Source: Sphingomonadales bacterium (GTDB lineage Bacteria; Pseudomonadota; Alphaproteobacteria; Sphingomonadales; Sphingomonadaceae). Taken from it: DNA of 12,831 nucleotides. The stretch lies in contig JAFKLV010000270.1 of NCBI GenBank assembly GCA_017304125.1, positions 1 to 12,831 of the forward strand, in the 5' to 3' direction. Each line of letters begins with the position of its first letter. Position 1 is the stretch's first letter. Below, piece after piece: positions 1 to 7,160 of the stretch. Both the position numbers and the translations under genes were made by a program. The notes beneath the pieces are model-generated. The model did no database searches. It had not been told where the DNA came from and worked only from the letters and a program-made list of their open reading frames with translations.

Positions 1-656
1 ATCATGTCGACCAGCCCGAAGCCATTGGCGGGGTAACGCCCGACCGGGGTGGTGCGGATCGCCTTCCCCTTGTCGGCAGCGACGGGAAAGGGGCCGCGCC
101 AGATATTCGCGGCGTCGGGGGCGAACGCGTCGCCCCAGGCATAATCCTTGTCGTCCAGCCCGCCGCGCGCGGCATATTCCCATTCCGCCTCGGTCGGCAG
201 CCGCAGCCCGGCCCATTCGGCATAGGCCAGCGCGTCGGTGTGGCAGACCGAGACCACCGGATGATCCAGCCGCCCGGCGAACACCGTCTTGTCGCCCTCC
301 GGCTTGCGCCACTGTGCGCCGGGGCGATAGCTCCACCACAAACGCCACTCGTAACTCGCGGGGACGGCGCGCAGCGGGCGGAAGACGAGTGCGCCCGGTT
401 TCAGCCGCGCCGGATCGGCGCCGGGAAACAGCGCCGGGTCGGGCGCGCGTTCGGCCTCGGGGACGTAGCCGGTGTCGGCGACGAAAGCGGCGAACTGGCG
501 ATTGGTGACGGGGGCGCGCTGGATCGCGAAGGGCGCGATCTCGACGATGCGGCTCGGCGCTTCCTCGGGATAGAAACGATCCGATCCCATGCGGAATTGC
601 CCGCCGGGCAGCCGCACCAGATCGTGTTCAACGCGCGTTGCGGTCACTCCACCCAT
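1..656 (-). CDS. Formylglycine-generating enzyme (SUMF1/FGE) family protein, N-terminal part, cut by window edge
   Basis: This reading frame stays open on the minus strand from ATG 656 to the window edge (218 codons, C-terminus missing). The protein starts with the family signature VRLPGGQFRMGSD (residues 14-26) and continues with PVTNRQFAAFV (49-59), DHPVVSVCHTDALAYAEWAG (131-150), RLPTEAEWEYAARGG (152-166), ANIWRGPFP (183-191) and NGFGLVDM (211-218). In order and spacing these match the FGE-sulfatase fold of human SUMF1. In that family FGE oxidises a sulfatase active-site cysteine to formylglycine. The catalytic cysteine pair lies in the C-terminal third, outside this window, so activity cannot be judged; many bacterial members are non-FGE relatives. 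The start is uncertain: ATG 656 has no clear ribosome site, and GTG 647 (overlapping an upstream TGA) is an alternative. No sulfatase gene is visible in the window. Confidence 0.85.
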   Translation of the reverse strand, partial: MGGVTATRVEHDLVRLPGGQFRMGSDRFYPEEAPSRIVEIAPFAIQRAPVTNRQFAAFVADTGYVPEAERAPDPALFPGADPARLKPGALVFRPLRAVPASYEWRLWWSYRPGAQWRKPEGDKTVFAGRLDHPVVSVCHTDALAYAEWAGLRLPTEAEWEYAARGGLDDKDYAWGDAFAPDAANIWRGPFPVAADKGKAIRTTPVGRYPANGFGLVDM

Positions 657-891
657 GGCAGGGGAGATATGGCGCTTCGGTTCGAGCGGCAACCGCGCAA
701 CGCCGCCGTTCGGGGGGAAACGGGGCGAAAGGTGAAGGTGGCGTAGAAGGTCGTAGGGCGATCGCGCTGCGGGCCATTCGCCGCCACGTCGGGATCGACC
801 CAGCGTGGCGGCTGAACGACAGGAGCGCCAATACCCTTCTCAGGGTCAGCACCGATCGATCGCTGGCTGCGGCCGATCGGCGGGTCGGCGC
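657..891. other. Intergenic stretch between mucR and the FGE-like gene; no recognised gene
   Basis: This stretch holds no gene I can identify. On the minus strand one frame is open from within the end of mucR down to a TGA at 645-647. That TGA overlaps a possible GTG start (647) of the FGE-like gene. The encoded peptide includes APVVQPPRWVDPDVAANG and PTTFYATFTFRP, which I do not recognise, and it has no ATG start. It may be the tail of a short leader ORF, a decayed gene or chance in GC-rich DNA. No U-tract terminator is visible downstream of mucR. Confidence 0.4.
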
Positions 892-1392
892 TTATTCGTC
901 GGCGGCAGCGGCCTTGCGACGGCCCCGCGCGGCCGGCTGGCTGTTGCCTTCGGCGGTCTTGCGCTTCATGCCCGGCTTGCGGCCCAGGCCAATCTTCTTG
1001 GCCATCGCGCGGCGCGCTTCCGAATAGTTTTCGGCAACCATCGGATAATCCGGCTTCAGGCCATAACGCTGGCGATATTCAGCCGGGGTAAGACCCTGGC
1101 CGGCGAGATGACGGCGCAGCGTCTTATACGGCTTGCCGTCGATCATCGAGATGATGAAATCCTTCGACGCGAGCGACTTGCGGACGGAAACCGCCGCAAC
1201 ATGTTCCGAGGTCGCTTCCGGTGCAGTCGTGGTTTCGACCTGCGAAGAAAGCCCGGAGACCGCTTCGTGCATTTTCTTGAGGAATGCCGGAACATCCTCA
1301 CCCGACGCGCGGGTATTGGGATTGGACAACCAAGCGATCGTCAATTCGGTGGCGAGTTCGACGGTGTTGGTGTCGATCGATTCTTCGGACAT
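892..1392 (-). CDS. MucR/Ros-family transcriptional regulator with degenerate zinc finger
   Basis: This is a 166-residue protein of the MucR/Ros family, DNA-binding regulators that control exopolysaccharide, motility and cell-cycle genes in Alphaproteobacteria. The family core runs from AVSVRKS (67-73) through DGKPYKTLRRHL (85-96), LTPAEYRQRYGLKPDYPMVA (101-120) and IGLGRKPG (134-141), followed by a basic tail. Aligned on the RRHL motif, the four zinc positions of Ros (C, C, H, H) are here Ser82, Asp85, His95 and Gln99/Gly100, so at most Asp85 and His95 could bind metal. Finger-less MucR homologues of the Mesorhizobium Ml type are known to bind DNA without zinc. ATG 1392 was chosen because GGAG lies 6 nt upstream; an in-frame upstream ATG (1455) lacks this and would add 21 atypical residues. 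The N-terminal half (about 1-65) is probably the oligomerisation region. Confidence 0.9.
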   Translation of the reverse strand: MSEESIDTNTVELATELTIAWLSNPNTRASGEDVPAFLKKMHEAVSGLSSQVETTTAPEATSEHVAAVSVRKSLASKDFIISMIDGKPYKTLRRHLAGQGLTPAEYRQRYGLKPDYPMVAENYSEARRAMAKKIGLGRKPGMKRKTAEGNSQPAARGRRKAAAADE

Positions 1393-1411
1393 GCCGCGCT
1401 CCTGTGGGTTG

Positions 1412-1449
1412 GGTGCGCCTGTCATTAGCGCACCAAGAAGATGCGTCAA
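1412..1449 (-). promoter_or_regulatory. Candidate mucR promoter with inverted repeat around the -10 box
   Basis: On the minus strand TTGACG (1449-1444) and TAATGA (1427-1422) are separated by 16 bp, a plausible sigma-70 promoter that would give a leader of only about 20 nt before the mucR ribosome site. A perfect 7-bp inverted repeat, GGTGCGC/GCGCACC (1412-1418 and 1428-1434), flanks the -10 box. It could be an operator, perhaps for autoregulation, or chance. The boxes are seen in the sequence; promoter function is inferred. Confidence 0.4.
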
Positions 1450-1741
1450 TATCATGACGGTTTAACTGACCCGGAGGATTAGTTGGTAACGCCGTTAATT
1501 CGGTTCACCGCAATATCTCGTACAACTGTTATGATAGGGCGCAGTGCGGTGAAGGAAAGAACGCGCAAGGCGCAAAAATCCGGCTGCTTCACTGGCTTGC
1601 AAACCTGTCACGGTTGACAGCTTCACCTCATATACTTGTTGTTTCGACGTGTATTACCTTGGGACAAAAGTTGATATATTACCGATGTGTAATAATGCGT
1701 CAGACTTGAAATCTCAGCGCGCGCGGTGAGTCTCGCGCGGC
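1450..1741. other. AT-richer intergenic region with inverted repeats, no gene seen
   Basis: About 290 bp between the mucR promoter and the hut terminator hold no convincing ORF. Visible structures are the small palindrome TAAC-GCC-GTTA (1487-1497), a perfect 9-bp inverted repeat TTCACCGCA/TGCGGTGAA (1504-1512 and 1545-1553) with a 32-nt loop, and CTGTCA-CGGT-TGACAG (1605-1620). The last contains a consensus plus-strand TTGACA (1614-1619), but no good -10 follows at normal spacing. TATTACC occurs twice, 25 bp apart (1652-1658 and 1677-1683). The composition is clearly more AT-rich than the neighbouring genes, as expected for MucR-type binding regions. Confidence 0.45.
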
Positions 1742-1779
1742 GGACAAAGAAAAGCCCGCCGCGGCGCACCGCGACGGGC
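1742..1779 (-). terminator. Rho-independent terminator of the hutIHGU operon
   Basis: In the minus-strand transcript an 11-bp stem (GCCCGUCGCGG paired with CCGCGGCGGGC, one G-U pair, 4-nt loop; 1754-1779) is followed at once by TTTTCTTTGT. It begins 25 nt after the hutU stop codon. On the plus strand the hairpin is flanked by A residues and has no U tract, so it should terminate only minus-strand transcription. Confidence 0.88.
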
Positions 1780-1803
1780 AAAAGCGTAACGAAAAGAAGA
1801 AGA

Positions 1804-3462
1804 TCAGCGCAGGATCGCGGGCAGATCGAGTTCCTTCTCGCGTGCGCAATCGAGCGCGATGTCATAGCCGGCATCGGCGTGACGCATCACCCCGGTGGCG
1901 GGATCGTTCCACAGCACGCGTTCGAGCCGGCGCGCCGCCTCGGGGGTGCCGTCGGCGACGATCACCATCCCCGAATGCTGCGAATAGCCCATGCCGACCC
2001 CGCCACCGTGGTGCAGCGACACCCAGGTCGCGCCCGAGGCGGTGTTGAGCAACGCGTTGAGTAACGGCCAGTCCGACACCGCGTCGGAGCCGTCGCGCAT
2101 CGCCTCGGTCTCGCGGTTGGGCGAGGCGACCGAGCCCGAGTCGAGATGGTCGCGGCCGATCACCACCGGCGCCTTGAGTTCGCCGCTGGCGACCATGTCG
2201 TTGAAGGCGAGGCCGAGCCGGTGACGGTCGCCGAGCCCGACCCAGCAGATCCGCGCCGGCAGGCCCTGGAAGTGGATGCGCTCGCGCGCCATGTCGAGCC
2301 AGCGGTGGAGATGCTTATTGTCGGGGAGCAGCTCCTTCACCTTGGCGTCGGTGCGGTAGATGTCCTCGGGATCGCCCGACAGCGCCGCCCAGCGGAACGG
2401 GCCGACGCCGCGGCAGAACAACGGGCGGATATAGGCCGGGACGAAGCCGGGGAAGGCGAAGGCGTCGCTGACCCCCTCGTCGAGCGCGACCTGGCGGATG
2501 TTATTGCCATAATCGACCGTCGGCACCCCGGCGGCCTTGAACGCGAGCATCGCCTTCACATGCTGCGCCATCGAGGCGCGCGCGGCCGCAGCGACGGTCG
2601 CCGGATCCTGTTCGCGGGTGGCGATCCAGCGCTCGACGGTCCAGCCCACAGGCAAGTAGCCGTTGACGGGGTCGTGGGCGCTGGTCTGGTCGGTCAGGAG
2701 GTCGGGGCGGATGCCGCGGGCGTAGATTTCGGGGAGCAGCTCGGCGGCATTGCCGAGCAGGCCGACCGAGATCGGCTCCTTCGACGTCATGACGATCTCC
2801 AGCGCTTCATCGAGGCTGGTCGTCGCGCGATCGAGATAGCCGGTGCGCAGCCGCATATCGATGCTGCTCTGCTGGCATTCGATCGCGAGGCACGACGCGC
2901 CCGCCATCACCGCGGCGAGCGGCTGCGCGCCGCCCATCCCGCCGAGGCCGGCGGTGAGGAGCCATTTGCCCGACAGGTCGCCGTTATAATGCTGGCGGCC
3001 CATTTCGACGAACGTCTCATAGGTGCCCTGCACGATGCCCTGGGTGCCGATGTAGATCCACGAACCGGCGGTCATCTGGCCGTACATCGCCAGGCCCTTG
3101 CGATCCAATTCGTCGAAATGCTCCCAATTCGCCCATTTGGGGACGAGGTTGCTGTTGGCGAGCAGCACGCGCGGCGCATCGGGGTGGGTGCGGAACACCC
3201 CGACCGGCTTGCCCGACTGGATCAGCAATGTCTGGTCGTTCTCCAGCGCGCGCAGCGTCTCGACGATCCGGTCATAGCTTTCCCAGTCGCGCGCGGCGCG
3301 GCCGATCCCGCCATAGACGACCAGCTCCTCGGGGCGCTCGGCGACATCGGGGTGGAGGTTGTTCATCAGCATCCTGAGCGGCGCTTCGGTCAGCCAGCTC
3401 TTGGCCGACAAGGTGGTGCCGGTGGCGGGCTTGATGACGCGAGAAGGATCGAGACGGGTCAT
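1804..3462 (-). CDS. hutU: Urocanate hydratase (urocanase)
   Basis: This 552-residue protein has the usual length of bacterial urocanase. It adds water to urocanate to give 4-imidazolone-5-propionate, the second step of histidine breakdown, using tightly bound NAD+ as an electrophile in the cytoplasm. Visible signatures are YGGIGRAARDWESYDRI (50-66), WIYIGTQGIVQGTYETF (135-151), the nucleotide-binding GLGGMGGAQPLA (172-183), and ARICWVGLGDRHRLG (403-417), whose Cys406 corresponds to the conserved active-site Cys410 of the Pseudomonas putida enzyme; GGGVGMGYSQHSG follows at 486-498. ATG 3462 overlaps the hutG stop as ATGA, so translation is probably coupled. An in-frame ATG at 3549 lies inside hutG and would add 29 unrelated residues, so it was rejected. 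It is the last gene of the operon. Confidence 0.97.
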   Translation of the reverse strand: MTRLDPSRVIKPATGTTLSAKSWLTEAPLRMLMNNLHPDVAERPEELVVYGGIGRAARDWESYDRIVETLRALENDQTLLIQSGKPVGVFRTHPDAPRVLLANSNLVPKWANWEHFDELDRKGLAMYGQMTAGSWIYIGTQGIVQGTYETFVEMGRQHYNGDLSGKWLLTAGLGGMGGAQPLAAVMAGASCLAIECQQSSIDMRLRTGYLDRATTSLDEALEIVMTSKEPISVGLLGNAAELLPEIYARGIRPDLLTDQTSAHDPVNGYLPVGWTVERWIATREQDPATVAAAARASMAQHVKAMLAFKAAGVPTVDYGNNIRQVALDEGVSDAFAFPGFVPAYIRPLFCRGVGPFRWAALSGDPEDIYRTDAKVKELLPDNKHLHRWLDMARERIHFQGLPARICWVGLGDRHRLGLAFNDMVASGELKAPVVIGRDHLDSGSVASPNRETEAMRDGSDAVSDWPLLNALLNTASGATWVSLHHGGGVGMGYSQHSGMVIVADGTPEAARRLERVLWNDPATGVMRHADAGYDIALDCAREKELDLPAILR

Positions 3463-4253
3463 TGGGCAAAATCCAGACAGGCGTTGATGACGTTGCGCAG
3501 CGTGGTGGACAGCGGCGCGGCAAAGGCGGGGTCGAAAGCGGGGGGCCAATTGTGCGCATCGGGCGCGGCGGGCTCGGGGGCGTAGCCGCGGATCGCGAGT
3601 TCCATCTGGATCGCGTGGACGCCCGCGCCCGGCTGGCCGTAATGACGGGTGGTCCAGCCGCCCTTGAAACGACCGTTGACGACCTGGTCGGCGGTGCAGG
3701 CGGCGGACACCGCGGCGGTAAGCGCGGGATCGCAGGTCACATCATTATTGGTGCCGATGTTGAACTGCGGGAGATCGCCGTCGAACAGCCGCGGGATATG
3801 GCTGCGGATCGAATGCGCGTCGTAGAGCACGATGCGGGGATGCGCCGCGCGCAGCCGGGCGATCTCGGCGGCGAGCGTGGCGTGGTACGGATCGAAATAA
3901 GCTTCGCGGCGACGGGCGATCTCCGCTTCGTCGGGGACCGCGCCGACGTAGAGCGGTTCGCCGTCGAAGGTGGTGGTGGGGCATAATTCGGTCGTCGCCT
4001 GCCCCGGATAGAGCGACGCGCCCGACGGATCGCGATTGGCGTCGATCACGCTGCGCGAGATCGTGGTGCGCACGATCGTCGCGCCCAAGTCGGCGGCGAA
4101 GGCGTAGAGCTGGTCGATATGCCAATCGGCATCGCGGCGCGCGAGCCACGGCGAGACGAAATGCTCGTCGAGCCCGGCGAGGTCGGTGCCGGTATGCGGC
4201 ATCGCGACGATCAGCGGCGCGCTGCCGCGGTGGAGGTGAACGAAATCGGTCAT
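3459..4253 (-). CDS. hutG: N-formylglutamate deformylase (N-formylglutamate amidohydrolase)
   Basis: This 264-residue enzyme hydrolyses N-formyl-L-glutamate to glutamate and formate, the last step of the five-enzyme histidine route. It belongs to the zinc-dependent FGase family. Seen are MPHTG (18-22), DADWHIDQLY (41-50), SRSVIDANRDPSG (66-78), YDAHSIRS (144-151), NIGTNN (165-170) and GGWTTRHYG (198-206), the motifs that supply metal and substrate ligands in this family. The product of HutF in this locus is its substrate, which supports deformylase rather than formiminoglutamase. ATG 4253 begins the recognised family N-terminus (MTDFVHLHRGSAPLIV), but the ribosome site is only a weak G-rich run, and a strong palindrome ends about 17 nt upstream. 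The stop overlaps the hutU start by 4 nt. Confidence 0.95.
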   Translation of the reverse strand: MTDFVHLHRGSAPLIVAMPHTGTDLAGLDEHFVSPWLARRDADWHIDQLYAFAADLGATIVRTTISRSVIDANRDPSGASLYPGQATTELCPTTTFDGEPLYVGAVPDEAEIARRREAYFDPYHATLAAEIARLRAAHPRIVLYDAHSIRSHIPRLFDGDLPQFNIGTNNDVTCDPALTAAVSAACTADQVVNGRFKGGWTTRHYGQPGAGVHAIQMELAIRGYAPEPAAPDAHNWPPAFDPAFAAPLSTTLRNVINACLDFAQ

Positions 4254-4269
4254 CGCGCGCGCCGCCCCG

Positions 4270-4332
4270 CCCCGGCGAAGGCCGGGGCCCAGTTACGACC
4301 GGCCCGCTGCTGGACCCCGGCCTTCGCCGGGG
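4270..4332. repeat. Composite palindromic intergenic repeat (long-loop variant)
   Basis: Perfectly complementary 18-bp arms CCCCGGCGAAGGCCGGGG (4270-4287) and CCCCGGCCTTCGCCGGGG (4315-4332), each itself a hairpin, flank CCCAG...CTGGA and a 17-nt spacer. The architecture matches the two 59-bp elements at 4346 and 7211, but the arm sequence is a GGC/GCC variant. It lies between hutH and hutG in the operon. REP-like elements with GCGAAGGC cores are typical of sphingomonad intergenic DNA. Confidence 0.8.
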
Positions 4333-4345
4333 TGGTGGTCCCCAT

Positions 4346-4404
4346 CTTGTGTCCCCGCGAAGGCGGGGACCCAGTCTGGGCTCCCGCCTTCGCGGGAGCG
4401 CAAG
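4346..4404. repeat. Composite palindromic repeat, copy A
   Basis: This 59-bp element reads CTTGTG, hairpin TCCCCGCGAAGGCGGGGA, centre CCCAGTCTGGG, hairpin CTCCCGCCTTCGCGGGAG, then CGCAAG. It can fold as two adjacent hairpins or one long hairpin. It is identical at 57 of 59 positions to copy B (7211-7269); the differences are at 4375 and 4400. It starts 15 nt after the hutH stop. No U tract follows in the hut transcript, so it is not a standard terminator. It could stabilise or attenuate the mRNA between hutH and hutG. Confidence 0.88.
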
Positions 4405-4419
4405 TTTTTGTGGAGGACG

Positions 4420-5946
4420 TCATGCCGTCACGCCCGGCAGCGTCGCGCCGCTCGCCGCGACCAGCGTGCCCGAGGTGACCAGCGCGGTCGCCTTGGCCAT
4501 ATCCGGCGCGAAATGGCGATCGTCGGCGAGCGTCGGGACTTCGCCGCGGATCGTGGCGCGCGCCGCTTCCAGCGTGGCGGACGAGGTGAGCGGGGCATGG
4601 AAGTCGCAGCCCTGCGCGGCGGCGAGCGCCTCGATACCGATGACATGCGCGGCATTGGCGGCCATCGCCAGCAGGCGGCGCGCGCCATGCGCGGCCATCG
4701 AGACGTGATCCTCCTGATTGGCCGAGGTCGGGATCGAATCGACCGAGGCGGGATAAGCGCGCTGCTTATTCTCGCTGATCAGCGCCGCGGCGGTGACCTG
4801 CGGGATCATGAAGCCCGAGTTGAGGCCGGGGCGCGGGGTGAGGAAGGCGGGGAGCCCCGACAAGGCCGGATCGACCAGCATCGCGATGCGGCGCTCGGCG
4901 ATCGAGCCGATCTCGCAGATCGCGAGCGCGATCATGTCGGCGGCGAAGGCGACGGGCTCGGCGTGGAAATTGCCGCCCGACAGCGCCTCGTCGGTATCGG
5001 CGAAGATCAACGGATTGTCGCTGACCCCGTTCGCCTCGGTGGCGAGGGTGGTCGCCGCCTGACGCAGCACATCGAGCGCGGCGCCCATCACCTGCGGCTG
5101 GCAGCGCAGGCAATAGGGATCCTGCACGCGCGGGTCATCCTCGCGGTGGCTGGCGCGGATCGCCGAGCCGGTCATCAGGTTGCGCAGCGCGTCGCCGACC
5201 GCGATCTGCCCGGCGTGGCCGCGCAACGCGTGGATGCGCGGATCGAACGGCGCGTCCGAGCCCTTGGCCGCCTCGGTCGAGAGCGCGCCGGTGACCAGAG
5301 CGGCCTGAAACACGCCCTCGGCCTCGAACAGCCCGGCGAGCGCATTGGCGGTGGAGAATTGCGTGCCGTTGAGCAGCGCAAGGCCTTCCTTCGGGCCGAG
5401 TTCGAGCGGGGCGAGCCCGGCGCCGGCCAGTGCCTCGGCGGCGGGGAGGGGTGCGCCGTCCACGACGATCTCGCCCGCGCCGATCATCGTCGCGGCCATG
5501 TGCGCGAGCGGCGCGAGATCGCCCGACGCGCCGACCGAGCCCTGGCACGGGATCACCGGCAGCAGATCCTGCGCGAGCATCGCTTCGAGCAGCGCGATCG
5601 TCTCGGGGCGCACGCCCGAGGCGCCGACGCCGAGGCTGGCGAGCTTGAGCGCAAGCATCAGCCGCACCACGCCGGCGGGCGAGGGCGCGCCGACGCCGGC
5701 GGCGTGGCTCAGCACGATATTGCGCTGGAGCGTCGCAAGATCCTCGTCACCGATCTTGACGCTGGCGAGCTTCCCGAAGCCGGTGTTGATGCCATAGACG
5801 GGCTGGTGCCGCGCGATGATCCGCGCGACCGCGGCGGCGCTTTCGGCGATGCGCGGATGCGCGCTCTCGGCCAGTTTGGCGGGGGCGCCGCGATAGATGG
5901 TGCGCCAATCGGCCAGTGGGACATGGCCGGGGTGAAGAACGATCAC
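4420..5946 (-). CDS. hutH: Histidine ammonia-lyase (histidase)
   Basis: This 508-residue enzyme, of normal family length, removes ammonia from L-histidine to form trans-urocanate, the committed step of histidine catabolism. The MIO-forming triad Ala140-Ser141-Gly142 sits in GSVGASGDLAPLAH (136-149). The catalytic tyrosine loop is YGINTGFGKL (51-60); LLNGTQFS, NGVSDNPLIF and SANQEDHVSM follow in the usual order. The start is GTG 5946, which overlaps the hutI stop as GTGA and has GGAGAGG a few nt upstream, so coupling to hutI is likely. The frame is open far upstream through hutI, but that extension is shadow sequence unrelated to histidases. Downstream, 166 bp with two palindromic repeats separates it from hutG, the only large gap in the operon. 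Confidence 0.97.
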   Translation of the reverse strand: MIVLHPGHVPLADWRTIYRGAPAKLAESAHPRIAESAAAVARIIARHQPVYGINTGFGKLASVKIGDEDLATLQRNIVLSHAAGVGAPSPAGVVRLMLALKLASLGVGASGVRPETIALLEAMLAQDLLPVIPCQGSVGASGDLAPLAHMAATMIGAGEIVVDGAPLPAAEALAGAGLAPLELGPKEGLALLNGTQFSTANALAGLFEAEGVFQAALVTGALSTEAAKGSDAPFDPRIHALRGHAGQIAVGDALRNLMTGSAIRASHREDDPRVQDPYCLRCQPQVMGAALDVLRQAATTLATEANGVSDNPLIFADTDEALSGGNFHAEPVAFAADMIALAICEIGSIAERRIAMLVDPALSGLPAFLTPRPGLNSGFMIPQVTAAALISENKQRAYPASVDSIPTSANQEDHVSMAAHGARRLLAMAANAAHVIGIEALAAAQGCDFHAPLTSSATLEAARATIRGEVPTLADDRHFAPDMAKATALVTSGTLVAASGATLPGVTA

Positions 5947-7133
5947 TTGCCTCTCCGAATACGGGTGTGAAGGGGGTTGAAACCAAAGCGATAGACAAGC
6001 TCGGCCGGGCGCTGGACGTTCCAGATCGCGAGGTCGCATTGCTTGCCGGGTTCGAGCGTGCCGATCGTACCGGCGCGGCCGATCGCGCGGGCGGCGTTGA
6101 CGGTGACCGCGCGCAACACTTCGTCGACGGTCAGCCGGAACAGGGTGGCGCCCATGTTGAGCACGAGCAGCAACGAGGTTAGCGGCGAGGTGCCGGGATT
6201 GCTGTCGGTGGCGAGCGCGATCGGCACGCCCGCGGCGCGCAGGCCGGCGATCGGCGGCAATTCGGTCTCGCGCGTAAAGTAATAAGCGCCGGGGAGCAGG
6301 GTCGCGACGGTGCCGGCGGCGGCCATTGCGGCGATCCCCGCATCGTCGAGAAATTCGAGATGATCGGCCGAGAGCGCCTTGTGCCGTGCGGCGAGCGCGG
6401 CGCCGTGGAGGTTCGACAATTGCTCGGCGTGGAGCTTGACCGGGAGGCCGTGGCGTTCGGCGGCGGCGAAGACGCGTTCGGTCTGCGCCGGGGTGAAGCC
6501 GATCCCTTCGCAAAAGGCGTCGACCGCATCGGCGAGACCGTCGCGCGCGATCGCCGGGAGCATCACGTCGCAGACCTGCGCGATATAGCCGTCGGGGTCG
6601 CCGGCAAATTCGGGCGGCAGCGCGTGCGCGCCGAGGAAGGTGGTGGTGACCGTGACATCGCGGGTCTCGCCGAGGCGGCGTGCGGCGCGAAGCAGGCGCG
6701 CTTCGCTGGCGGGTTCGAGGCCATAGCCCGATTTGATCTCGATCGTCGTTACGCCCTCGGCAAGCAGGGCGTCGAGCCGCGGCAGCGCGGCGGCGACGAG
6801 ATCGTCCTCGCTCGCGGCGCGGGTGGCGCGCATCGTCGAGACGATCCCGCCGCCGGCGCGCGCAATCTCCTCATAGGAGGCGCCGGCGAGGCGCAGCTCG
6901 AATTCATGCGCGCGATCGCCGGCATAGACCAAGTGGGTGTGGCAATCGATCAGCCCGGGGGTGATCCAGCGCCCGGCGCAGTCGATCGTCGCGCGCGCGG
7001 GCGGCGCACCGGCGGCGGGGCCGGCATAAGTGATCACGCCGTCTTCGCACGCGATCGCGCCCTGCTCGACCACGCCCAGCGCGGGGCCGGTCATCGTCGC
7101 GAGTCGGGCGTTGGTCCACAAACGATCAGCCAT
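5943..7133 (-). CDS. hutI: Imidazolonepropionase
   Basis: This 396-residue amidohydrolase-superfamily enzyme hydrolyses 4-imidazolone-5-propionate to N-formimino-L-glutamate. Metal and active-site residues are visible: H65 and H67 in GLIDCHTHLVYAG (60-72), ATIEIKSGYG-type motif TTIEIKSGYGLE (129-140), H235 in LHAEQ (234-238), H258 in SADHLE (255-260) and D310 in ATDSNPGT (308-315). It is the first gene of the minus-strand operon; its ATG lies 27 bp from the HutC-type operator. No strong Shine-Dalgarno is present next to ATG 7133 (a GAAGG lies about 18 nt upstream), but the protein begins at the usual family position. Its stop overlaps the hutH start by 4 nt. Confidence 0.97.
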   Translation of the reverse strand: MADRLWTNARLATMTGPALGVVEQGAIACEDGVITYAGPAAGAPPARATIDCAGRWITPGLIDCHTHLVYAGDRAHEFELRLAGASYEEIARAGGGIVSTMRATRAASEDDLVAAALPRLDALLAEGVTTIEIKSGYGLEPASEARLLRAARRLGETRDVTVTTTFLGAHALPPEFAGDPDGYIAQVCDVMLPAIARDGLADAVDAFCEGIGFTPAQTERVFAAAERHGLPVKLHAEQLSNLHGAALAARHKALSADHLEFLDDAGIAAMAAAGTVATLLPGAYYFTRETELPPIAGLRAAGVPIALATDSNPGTSPLTSLLLVLNMGATLFRLTVDEVLRAVTVNAARAIGRAGTIGTLEPGKQCDLAIWNVQRPAELVYRFGFNPLHTRIRRGK

Positions 7134-7160
7134 GCGCCGATCATTGCAGCCTTCGACGAT

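Noticed and set aside
1462..1498. CtrA binding site in the mucR upstream region
   Set aside because: Two TTAA tetramers occur, but they are 29 bp apart rather than the 7 bp of a TTAA-N7-TTAA site.
2146..3585. Long plus-strand ORF (479 codons) opposite hutU
   Set aside because: Antisense shadow of hutU with repetitive Arg/Ala/Asp composition and no recognisable domain.
4381..4404. Hairpin after hutH as a Rho-independent terminator
   Set aside because: In the minus-strand transcript the hairpin is followed by CCCAGACTGGG, not a U tract, and hutG-hutU lie downstream in the same direction.
4270..4404. Repeats as a CRISPR array
   Set aside because: Only two different palindromic elements in tandem, no regular spacers and no cas genes; their architecture fits REP-like intergenic elements.
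4408..5970. Long plus-strand ORF (520 codons) opposite hutH
   Set aside because: It is fully antisense to hutH, with Arg/Gly/Asp-rich low-complexity composition and no family motif. Long antisense frames are expected in GC-rich genes with strong third-position bias.
5947..6513. N-terminal extension of hutH into hutI
   Set aside because: The open frame upstream of GTG 5946 is Arg-rich shadow sequence inside hutI; histidase homology starts at 5946 and the GTGA overlap with a ribosome site supports that start.
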